Assembly: GCA_031277795.1 (NCBI GenBank) | Contig: JAITLQ010000003.1 | Location: 1 to 42,355 of the forward strand | Length of the DNA stretch: 42,355 nt | Direction of reading: 5' to 3' | Source of the DNA: Arthrobacter sp. | GTDB lineage: Bacteria; Actinomycetota; Actinomycetes; Actinomycetales; Micrococcaceae | Shown: positions 7,107-13,939 of the stretch, in pieces | Layout of the letters: each line of letters starts with the position of its first letter | Position numbering within the stretch: position 1 is the first letter of the stretch | Program-made: the position numbers and the translations under genes | Notes under the pieces: model-generated | Database searches by the model: none | Told to the model about the DNA's origin: nothing | The model's input: only the letters and a program-made list of their open reading frames with translations

Positions 7107-9145
7107 CAGCAATCGCCTCCCGCGTTCTCGACCGTCGCCGCCGACTCCGGCTCGGCCGACGCGTCTGCCCGGGCGGCCGTCAGCCGGGCCAGCAGCGCCC
7201 GATGGGTTGCCTCGCGCAGCGCCGGCGGGGCCAGCACCTCCACGTCACCCGCCGCCGAGGCGGCGAGGCGGACGAGGTAGGAGGAGTCGCGGACGCGAAT
7301 CTGGGTCGCCACCCGGTCCCCGGCCTTGCCCACCCTCAGGGGTGAGTGGGCCAGCGCCCGGTCGTTCCAAGCCGGCGCCCAAGCCAGCGTGGCCTCGGCG
7401 TCGCCGTCGGAGGGCGTCAGCACGGCGCCCCGCACGGCAGCCGCGCGCTCGGTGTCCACCGGGAAGCGCTCGTCCAAGACACGGGCCCCGACGATGCGAT
7501 CGAGCCGGAAGGTGCGCGGCGCCTGCCGCGTGCGGCACCAGGCCTGCACGTAGCTGCGCGCGCCGACGTCGAGCAGGCGGATGGGCTCGATGACCCGGAT
7601 CCCCGGCGTGCTCGAACCCGCGTAGTCGAGTTCGACGAGCCGACGTTCCTCGACGGCGCCGGCCAGGCGGGCGGCCAGCCCCGCGCGCTCACGGGACGAG
7701 GCGCGCACGGCAAGCACGTGCTCGAAGTCGGCGAGCTCCGGCCGCAGCCCGCGCAGGCGCGAGGCCACCGCGCCGATGGCCTCCAGCGCTTCGGGCGAGT
7801 AGCCGCCCTCGGGCGCCGAGCTCATGGCGTCGAGGCCGATCAGGAGAGCGGAGGCCTCGGCCAGGTTCAGGTTGATGGGCTCGGCGAGGGCCTGGGCGTT
7901 GGCGATCGTCACGGCGTCGTCGTCCCACTCGACGTCGAGCAACTCGTCATGCAGGCCGTTGGGGACGCCGCAATTGCGCAGCCGGGTCAGTTCCGCATCC
8001 AGTTCGTCGCGGGAGAGCGAGAAGCGTTCCATGACCTCGAGCGGGGTCGGGGCGCCCCGCTGGACGACAAAGGCCACCAGGTCAAGCGCGCGGGACACCG
8101 TCGCCTCCGCCGCCACCCGGCCGCCGCGCCGCGTGGCCAGCTTGAAGGCCGGGGCTTCGCCCCGGTGCGTCTCCTCCGCCAGGGCGAGCTGTCCCGCGAC
8201 CTCGTCGGCGAGCGAGCGGGGCGCCAGGACACGCGCGCCCTCGGCCGCCACCTCATGGGCCAGCGAGGCGTCGTCGCGATAGCTCACCTCCAGCTCGACT
8301 CCGGCCGCCGTGTGGACGCGGGCGGACGCCCTCGCCGCCAGCGAGCCGCCGGCCCCCTCCGGCACCAGGAGCCGCGCCACCCGCGAGGGAAGGGAGGCCT
8401 CGAGGCGGTCGAGCGCCTCCGCCATGCTGAAGCGCTCCGGACGTCCGTAGGCCTGCGGGACGTAGTCCTCGGCCTTGGGGGACAGCTGCGCCACGGTGCC
8501 CTGGATCCGGTCGAGACGGAAGAGCCGTTCCCCGTCTCGGCGGGTGTCCCCCGCGGCAAGGTACCAGTGACCATGGCGGTGACCGAGGCCCCACGGCATG
8601 ACGGCGCGCGGTTCGGTGCGGCCGTCCGCGGTGCGATAGGTGAACTTGATGGGGTTGCCGAGGGCCACGTGCCGGATGAGCGGCTCAAGCTGTTCCGCCT
8701 CGGTGTCGATGACGGCGCTGAAGGCGGGCTCGCCGAGCTCCGCCCCCAGCCCCAGGCGCTCGGCGGCCCTGGCCGCCTGGCGGCCTAGCCCCCCGCCAGC
8801 GACGACGCGCGCGGCCAACCCGAGCACCGCCGCCTGCGTCGCATCGAGTTCGAGCGCCGGGAGCGGGTACTCCCCCGGCAGGACCCGGTAGCGCCGCTCG
8901 GGATCCCCGGCGTCCCACGAGGGCTCGCCGCGGCCCTTGCCGTCCACGATGACCACGCCGAGATTACGCAGGGTCTCCTTGTCGCGCTCGAACTTGCGCT
9001 CGAACGCCTCGTCGCTCAGGCCGGCATAGTCATCGACCATGTCGCGCAATTGGGCGCGCGTGTAACCGATCCGGGTGGTGGTCAGCGCGTAGGTCAGGCT
9101 GACCAGTTTCTCCGTACGATCTGGCTTGTTCTCGGTGGTGGGCAC
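7106..9145 (-). CDS. pafBC: PafBC, fused WYL-domain transcriptional activator
   Basis: About 679 aa, equal to PafB plus PafC, which are separate genes in mycobacteria and there form a heterodimeric activator of the DNA-damage response. Seen: an N-terminal winged-helix (KLVSLTYALTTTRIGYTRAQ onward), a WYL core around 175-225 (KFTYRTADG, then GHWYLAAGD and RLFRLDRIQG), then a second helix-turn-helix/WYL half ending with LDYAG and RTFRLDRIVG near 540-600. Natural fusions are known in Arthrobacter relatives. There are two adjacent GTG codons (9148 and 9145). TAGCCT at 9152-9157 lies 6 nt before the second, and no ribosome site is seen, so a leaderless start at 9145 is favoured. A terminator separates it from the upstream FKBP gene, so it has its own promoter. 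Confidence 0.9.
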   Translation of the reverse strand: MPTTENKPDRTEKLVSLTYALTTTRIGYTRAQLRDMVDDYAGLSDEAFERKFERDKETLRNLGVVIVDGKGRGEPSWDAGDPERRYRVLPGEYPLPALELDATQAAVLGLAARVVAGGGLGRQAARAAERLGLGAELGEPAFSAVIDTEAEQLEPLIRHVALGNPIKFTYRTADGRTEPRAVMPWGLGHRHGHWYLAAGDTRRDGERLFRLDRIQGTVAQLSPKAEDYVPQAYGRPERFSMAEALDRLEASLPSRVARLLVPEGAGGSLAARASARVHTAAGVELEVSYRDDASLAHEVAAEGARVLAPRSLADEVAGQLALAEETHRGEAPAFKLATRRGGRVAAEATVSRALDLVAFVVQRGAPTPLEVMERFSLSRDELDAELTRLRNCGVPNGLHDELLDVEWDDDAVTIANAQALAEPINLNLAEASALLIGLDAMSSAPEGGYSPEALEAIGAVASRLRGLRPELADFEHVLAVRASSRERAGLAARLAGAVEERRLVELDYAGSSTPGIRVIEPIRLLDVGARSYVQAWCRTRQAPRTFRLDRIVGARVLDERFPVDTERAAAVRGAVLTPSDGDAEATLAWAPAWNDRALAHSPLRVGKAGDRVATQIRVRDSSYLVRLAASAAGDVEVLAPPALREATHRALLARLTAARADASAEPESAATVENAGGDC

Positions 9146-9162
9146 CACGTCAGGCTATACGA

Positions 9163-9209
9163 GAACGCCCCGCCCCGAGACGCGCATGGCGCCAGGGGAC
9201 GGGGCGTTC
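9163..9209 (-). terminator. Terminator after the FKBP gene
   Basis: GAACGCCCCG (9163-9172) pairs perfectly with CGGGGCGTTC (9200-9209), a 10-bp stem 18 nt beyond the FKBP stop. The loop is 27 nt and no U-run follows, so termination may be partial. It sits just before the pafBC promoter and marks a transcription-unit boundary inside the cluster. Confidence 0.6.
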
Positions 9210-9226
9210 CGGGTGGTGGTTCGCGC

Positions 9227-9628
9227 TCAGCGGACAGCCACGAGGTCCACGACGAAGATCAGCGCCTCGTCGGGGCCGATGGCCGGCGGGGCGCCGCGGT
9301 GGCCGTAGGCCAGGTGCGCCGGGATGTCGAGGCGGCGGCGGCCGCCGACCTTCATGCCGATGAGGCCCTGATCCCAGCCCGCGATGACCTGGCCGATGCC
9401 GGCCGTGAAGTCCAGCGGGCGGCCGCGGCCCCACGAGGCGTCGAACTCCTCGCCCGTGCTCCAGGCGACGCCGACGTAGTGGGTGGAGACCGTGTTCCCG
9501 GCCTTCACCTCGCTGCCGGTGCCCTCGATGAGGTCGGTGATGACGAGATCGGCCGGGGCGTCGACGCCCGGGAAGTCGATCTCGGGCTTGCTGCGATCGA
9601 GATCAAAGTTGCGCTGTCCGAAGGACAT
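9227..9628 (-). CDS. FKBP-type peptidyl-prolyl isomerase, cytoplasmic
   Basis: A 133-aa single-domain FKBP that catalyses cis-trans isomerisation of X-Pro bonds. Seen: HYVGVAWSTGEEFDASW, then the active-site strand PLDFTAGIGQVIAGWDQGL and RRRLDIPAHLAYG, with the family's aromatic and Asp residues present, ending in the strand LIFVVDLVAV. No signal peptide is present, so it should act in the cytoplasm. The ATG has AGGAGC 6-7 nt upstream. It lies 28 nt after the lipoprotein FKBP gene and should share its transcript, which ends at the terminator at 9163-9209. FKBP genes between pafA and pafB/C are common in actinobacteria; whether they act in pupylation is unknown. Confidence 0.93.
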   Translation of the reverse strand: MSFGQRNFDLDRSKPEIDFPGVDAPADLVITDLIEGTGSEVKAGNTVSTHYVGVAWSTGEEFDASWGRGRPLDFTAGIGQVIAGWDQGLIGMKVGGRRRLDIPAHLAYGHRGAPPAIGPDEALIFVVDLVAVR

Positions 9629-9656
9629 GGCGTGCTCCTAATGGTGAGTGAACGGG

Positions 9657-10643
9657 TCAGTTGGAGGACGAGGCGCTGGCCGACGAGGAGGCGGCAGCGG
9701 CTTCGACCTTGGTGATCTTGACGATGAAGACCAGCGGGCCGGTGGGCCGCCCGGAGGTGGAATCCGTGCCGTAGGCCTGGTCGGCCGGGATGGTGAGGGC
9801 CACCACGGTACCCGCCTTGAGGCCGGTCAGGCCCTTGGTCCAGCCCTCGATCACGGCGTTCAGGCCGAAGGTGGTCTCGTTGCCCTCGAAGTTGCCGTCG
9901 AACTCCGTGGCGTTGTCCCACTGGGCGCCGGAGTAGAAGGCGGTGACCTGGGAGGTGGCCGTGGCCGCCTCGCCCTCGGTGCCTTCCTTGAGCACCTTCA
10001 CCTGCAGCTTGCTCGGGGCATCGCCCTTGGGGATCGTCACGGCGTAGCCGTCGCCGCTGGCCTTCACCTCGAGCGCGCTGGGCGAGGAGGTCGTCGACTT
10101 CTTCCAGGCGATGGCCGGCTCCTTGGCGTCGCTCACGTGCACCACCATGAGCATGCCGGTGCTGCCCGTGACGGTCGCCGGGGCATACACGAGGACCGTG
10201 GCACCGACCTTGGCCTTGCTCAGGAGCTTGTAGGCGTCGCCGAGGTTGGCGAAGTTGCTCTCCGTGAGCGCCACGCTCTGCGTGCTCGCGTAGGTGGTCT
10301 CGTCCTGGGCCGCGCCGTCGGTCGAGGCGTAGTAGGCCAGGTTGAGGTTCAGCTTCTGACCGGCCTTGATGGCGGCGCCGGTGCCGTCCTGGACGAGCAC
10401 GGCGGTGGAGGCCTTGGCATCGGCGAGCGACTCGGGAACCGTGACCTTCGGGGCGCTCTTGCCCCCGTCCTGGATCTCCACCTTCACGTCCGAGAGCTTG
10501 CCGTTGCCCGGTGCGACGCTCGAGGCGGCGGCGCTCGTCGACGTGGAGGCGCTCGAGCTCGAGGAGGACGAGGAGGACTGGCCGCAGGCACTCACGGTCA
10601 GAAGGAGGACGCCGGCCAGGACGGCGGCGGAGAGCTTACGCAC
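9657..10643 (-). CDS. Lipoprotein with two FKBP-like domains
   Basis: A 328-aa exported protein. Residues 1-20 form a lipoprotein signal (MRKLSAAVLAGVLLLTVSAC, lipidated Cys20), followed by a run of nine Ser in a Ser/Ala/Thr linker to about residue 45. A first FKBP-like unit (about 50-165, AIKAGQKLNLNLAYYASTDG) lacks the usual FDASW and GWDQGL motifs and is probably inactive. The C-terminal unit (about 215-315) has TEFDGNF, AVIEGWTKGLTGLKAG and IPADQAYG and looks catalytic. It should sit on the outer face of the membrane and help fold exported proteins. Start is GTG without a strong ribosome site. It heads a two-gene unit with the cytoplasmic FKBP. Confidence 0.88.
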   Translation of the reverse strand: MRKLSAAVLAGVLLLTVSACGQSSSSSSSSSASTSTSAAASSVAPGNGKLSDVKVEIQDGGKSAPKVTVPESLADAKASTAVLVQDGTGAAIKAGQKLNLNLAYYASTDGAAQDETTYASTQSVALTESNFANLGDAYKLLSKAKVGATVLVYAPATVTGSTGMLMVVHVSDAKEPAIAWKKSTTSSPSALEVKASGDGYAVTIPKGDAPSKLQVKVLKEGTEGEAATATSQVTAFYSGAQWDNATEFDGNFEGNETTFGLNAVIEGWTKGLTGLKAGTVVALTIPADQAYGTDSTSGRPTGPLVFIVKITKVEAAAASSSASASSSN

Positions 10644-10679
10644 GGCAAATCATCGCTTTCGTTGGGGAAAAATCGGGGA

Positions 10680-10695
10680 GGGTTCACGCGAACCC
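10680..10695 (-). terminator. Possible terminator after pafA
   Basis: GGGTTC and GAACCC form a 6-bp perfect stem with a 4-nt loop, 34 nt past the pafA stop. On the minus strand a run of five T follows a few bases later (10668-10672). The stem is short, so this may only attenuate read-through into the FKBP genes. Confidence 0.4.
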
Positions 10696-10729
10696 GTCTG
10701 GGCAGGAGCCTACAAGTGGGCGCTGTGAA

Positions 10730-12097
10730 TCAGCCTAGGAGCTCGTCAATGAGCGCCTGGGCCGCCGCGTCGCTCGTGGCGAAGGGGTCGGGGAGCAACA
10801 CCGTGCGGCCCGGGTCTTGCGTCAGCTTCAGGTGCAGCCAGTCCACCTGATGTTCGACGCCCGCCGCGCGCGCCGCGGCCAGGAAGCGCGAACGAATCTG
10901 CGCCCGCGTGCCGCTCGGCGGGGTCTCTTGGGCCGCGTCGACGCGCTCCGCGTCGGTGAAGCGGCGCAGGAGCCCCCTGGCCTCCAGGCCCTCGCGCAGC
11001 CCGGCGCCGGGTGCGACGTCGTGGTAAGCCAGCTCCAGCCGTGCGACGCGCGGGTCGTCGAGGCGCACGCCGTGGCGCTCGGCATAGCGGGTGAGCAGCT
11101 CCCGCTTGGCGGCGAAGTCGAGCGTGCTCTTGACGGAGTCGAGGTCGCCGCCGCGCCAGGCGTCGAGGGTGCGCCCCCACAACGCAAGCACCTCGCCCAC
11201 GAGGCCGCCGGCCACGCCCTCGGCCTCAGCGTGGGCGCTAGCCGCGGAGAGGAAATACTCCTGCAGCTGCAGCGCCGTGACGGTGCGGCCGTCCTCCAGG
11301 GTAATGAGGGTGGCGCCGTCGGCATCCCTCGAGACCTCGCGCAGCGCCTTGACCGGGTTGGCGATGGCCCACGAGGGCATGACCCGCGCCGTCTCGAGCA
11401 GGGAGAGCACGAGCGAGGTGGAGACCGTCTTCAGGAGCGTGGACCCCTCGGCCATGTTCGTGTCGCCGACGATGACGTGCAGGCGACGGAAGCGCTCGGC
11501 GTCCGCGTGCGGCTCGTCGCGCGTGTTGATCATGGGGCGCGAACGCGTGGAGGAGGCGGACACGCCCTCCCACATGTGCTCGGCGCGCTGGGACAGGACG
11601 AGCCGGGGCCCCTGCTCGGTTTTGGCGACGTGCCCGGCGCCCGAGAGCAATTGCCGCGTCACGAGGAAGGGCAGCAGCTGCTCGGTCAGCCGGCGGTACT
11701 CGAGCCGGCGGGGAATGAGGTAGTTCTCGTGGCAACCGAAGGAGTTTCCGGCCGAGTCCACGTTATTGCGGAAGAGGTGGATGCGGCCTTCAAGGCCCTC
11801 GGCCCGCAGGGAGTCCTCGGCCGCCGAAACGAGGCGCGCGAGCGTGAGGACGCCGGCGCGGTCCTGCTCCAAGAGCTCGAGCGGGTCGACGCACTCGGCC
11901 GTGGCCACCTCGGGGTGTGAGCCGACGTCGAGGTAGAGGCGCGAGCCATTGAGCAGGAAGACGTTGGTTGAACGTCCCCACTCCACGACGGGGGCGAAGA
12001 GCCGCCTGGCGACCTCCTCGGTGGTCTGCGGGCGGGTGGACCCTGCGTCGTAGGCCAGGCCGTACTCGGTCTCCAGCCCGATGACGCGAGTGATCAC
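10730..12097 (-). CDS. pafA: PafA, Pup-protein ligase
   Basis: This 455-aa glutamine-synthetase-fold ligase uses ATP to phosphorylate the C-terminal Glu of Pup and joins it to substrate lysines. Seen: the start MITRVIGLETEYGL with the metal-binding Glu pair, EWGRSTNVFLLNGSRLYLD with the catalytic Asp57, the strand HPEVATAEC, a nucleotide-site segment NNVDSAGNSFGCHENYL, and the C-terminal PafA-type tail LTQDPGRTVLLPDPF. Length is normal. The GTG start overlaps the pup stop by 4 nt (GTGA), so ligase and tag are translationally coupled. There is no space for the prcB and prcA genes that usually lie between them. Confidence 0.96.
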   Translation of the reverse strand: MITRVIGLETEYGLAYDAGSTRPQTTEEVARRLFAPVVEWGRSTNVFLLNGSRLYLDVGSHPEVATAECVDPLELLEQDRAGVLTLARLVSAAEDSLRAEGLEGRIHLFRNNVDSAGNSFGCHENYLIPRRLEYRRLTEQLLPFLVTRQLLSGAGHVAKTEQGPRLVLSQRAEHMWEGVSASSTRSRPMINTRDEPHADAERFRRLHVIVGDTNMAEGSTLLKTVSTSLVLSLLETARVMPSWAIANPVKALREVSRDADGATLITLEDGRTVTALQLQEYFLSAASAHAEAEGVAGGLVGEVLALWGRTLDAWRGGDLDSVKSTLDFAAKRELLTRYAERHGVRLDDPRVARLELAYHDVAPGAGLREGLEARGLLRRFTDAERVDAAQETPPSGTRAQIRSRFLAAARAAGVEHQVDWLHLKLTQDPGRTVLLPDPFATSDAAAQALIDELLG

Positions 12098-12285
12098 TGG
12101 CCGCCCTTTTGCACGTAGCCCTTCACGAACTGCTCCGCGTTCGTCTCCAGCAGGCCGTCGATCTCATCGAGCAGATCGTCGACGCCGGCGTCGCGGCTGC
12201 CCTTGATCGCGCCGAGCGCCTCGCTTTCGTTGACCTGCGCCTGCTCCCACGCGCTGGCCTTGCCCTGCATTCTCTCCTGTGCCAT
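12094..12285 (-). CDS. pup: Pup, prokaryotic ubiquitin-like protein
   Basis: A 63-aa, mostly disordered modifier. It begins MAQE, as in other Pups. It carries the ARC-binding helical stretch VDDLLDEIDGLLETNAEQFV and ends YVQKGGQ, so the final Gln must be deamidated by Dop to Glu before ligation. The start at 12285 is chosen for the conserved MAQE; its AAGGA site is very close (1 nt), and a second ATG at 12270 with a better AGGAGAGA spacing could also be used, giving a Pup five residues shorter. It lies 28 nt after dop and overlaps pafA. Confidence 0.96.
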   Translation of the reverse strand: MAQERMQGKASAWEQAQVNESEALGAIKGSRDAGVDDLLDEIDGLLETNAEQFVKGYVQKGGQ

Positions 12286-12313
12286 GTCCTTATCCTGCCA
12301 CGATCGCGCGGCC

Positions 12314-13939
12314 CTACAGGCCGCGCAAAGCCTTGATGAGCTCCTGAACCCGAGCCCCGTCGTCGAACATTCCTTGGGTCTGGGCGGCCGTGGCCGCCCA
12401 GGGATCCGGCAGCCCCACTCGCTGCAGCTGGGGCAGGCACTCGAGCGCGAGCGAGAGCGAGTCCCAATTCGCCGCGACGACCGCCTCGGGGAAGCGCGTG
12501 ATCGTCTTGCCGCGCGTCCACGCCCTGGTGTCGGCCGGCGGGGTCACCATGGCGAGCTCCACCTCGTCCTCCCGCGCCAAGGCATCGACCTGTCCGCGCA
12601 CCATGAGGGCGGCGGCGAGCCCCTTGCCCGGGCGCAGGTCGGCCCACTGCAGGTCGATGAGCGCGAGCTTGGGGTCATCCCACGCCAGTCCCCCGCGCTC
12701 CCGATACCCCTCGAGCAGCGCCTGCTTGGCCTTCCACTCCACGAAGCGCGCGGCGGAGCCGTCCCCCGCGCGCAGGGCGTCCACGCTGCGCCGCCACCAC
12801 GTGATGCTGCCCGCCTCGGCGTGCTCGGAGCCGCCGTAGTGCTCCTCGGCCGCCTCGAGGTAGGCCTCTTGCACGTCCAGGGCGGTGAGCCGGCGCCCCC
12901 CGTCCGCCACGAGCAGCGCCCCGAGCTGGGGGTCGTGCGAGATCCGGGAGAGGTCGCCCACCGGATCGGCCAGCGTGATCCGCGGCGCCAGGCCGTCCTC
13001 GATGAGTCGCAGCACGAGCGAGGTCGAGCCGAGCCGCACGAGCGAGGAGGTCGGCACCAGGTTCGCGTCTCCCGGGATGACGTGCAGCCGGCGCCACCTG
13101 GCATCGTCCGCGTGCGGCTCGTCTCGCGTGTTGACGATGGGCCGGCGGATCGTCGTCTCCAGGCCCACGGTGTTCTCGAAGAAGTCGGCGCGCTGGGAGA
13201 TCTGGAAGCCAGAAACCTCGCCGCGGCGCCCGCGCCCCACGCGCCCGGCGCCGCACGTGACCTGGCGCGTCACGAAGAACGGCAGCAGCCCGTCCACGAG
13301 GTCCCTAAACGGCACCGAGCGGGGCACGAGGTAGTTCTCGTGCGTGCCGTAGCTCTGGCCCTTGCCGTCGGTGTTGTTCTTGTGCAGCAGCACCTCGGTG
13401 CCGAGACGCTGTCCCGCGAGCTGGGCCGCGCGCGCTGCCAAGCGATCCCCCGCGAGGTCCCAGGTCATGGCGTCCCAGGCCCGCGTGGTTTCCGGGGAGC
13501 TGTACTCGGGGTGGGCGTGATCCACGTAGAAGCGGGCGCCGTTGCCGAGCACGAGGTTCATGAGGATGGAGGAATCCTCCTTGAGCTGGGCCCAGGCGTC
13601 CCCGTCCTCGAGCGCGATCTGCCGCGCGTCCAGGACGTTCCCCTCGTCGGTCAGCTGGCTCTCGTGGGCGTCGGCGCGTTCCATGCTGAAGCCGCGGGCG
13701 TCCTCGAGCGGGCGCTCGTGCACGTAGTCCCAGGGCGCGCCGGCGCCGCGCGAGCCCAACTCGCTCGCGACGTCGAGCATCGCCGTCGTGACGGCGGCGC
13801 TGAGCTGGGTGGGGCTGAGGGACGGGGCGCCGGGCGCGAGGACCCCGAACTCCGTCTCCGTGCCCATGATGCGGGAGCCGGGGGGCAGGGTGGGTGGCGC
13901 CCCCAGGGCACCCTCCCTGTGGGGCACGACGGCGCTCAC
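12314..13939 (-). CDS. dop: Dop, Pup deamidase/depupylase
   Basis: A PafA paralogue of about 541 aa that deamidates the Pup C-terminal Gln and removes Pup from conjugates. Seen: RIMGTETEFGV at about residue 25, WDYVHERPLEDARGF, LVLGNGARFYVDHAHPEYSS with the catalytic Asp, LLHKNNTDGKGQSYGTHENY, and RRPIVNTRDEPHAD. Codons upstream of the conserved RIMGTE segment remain open, but the best start is GTG 13939, which overlaps the arc stop as GTGA and adds about 23 residues before that segment. An internal ATG within RIMG is the alternative. Tight coupling to arc fits joint production of unfoldase and tag-processing enzyme. Confidence 0.94.
   Translation of the reverse strand: MSAVVPHREGALGAPPTLPPGSRIMGTETEFGVLAPGAPSLSPTQLSAAVTTAMLDVASELGSRGAGAPWDYVHERPLEDARGFSMERADAHESQLTDEGNVLDARQIALEDGDAWAQLKEDSSILMNLVLGNGARFYVDHAHPEYSSPETTRAWDAMTWDLAGDRLAARAAQLAGQRLGTEVLLHKNNTDGKGQSYGTHENYLVPRSVPFRDLVDGLLPFFVTRQVTCGAGRVGRGRRGEVSGFQISQRADFFENTVGLETTIRRPIVNTRDEPHADDARWRRLHVIPGDANLVPTSSLVRLGSTSLVLRLIEDGLAPRITLADPVGDLSRISHDPQLGALLVADGGRRLTALDVQEAYLEAAEEHYGGSEHAEAGSITWWRRSVDALRAGDGSAARFVEWKAKQALLEGYRERGGLAWDDPKLALIDLQWADLRPGKGLAAALMVRGQVDALAREDEVELAMVTPPADTRAWTRGKTITRFPEAVVAANWDSLSLALECLPQLQRVGLPDPWAATAAQTQGMFDDGARVQELIKALRGL

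Noticed and set aside
10528-10577. Simple-sequence repeat in the FKBP lipoprotein gene
   Set aside because: It is a Ser/Ala linker after the lipidation site with mixed codons, a usual lipoprotein tether rather than a mobile or phase-variable repeat.
9648-10850. 400-codon plus-strand frame opposite the FKBP lipoprotein
   Set aside because: Antisense to a gene with signal peptide and FKBP motifs; no start signal and no family features.
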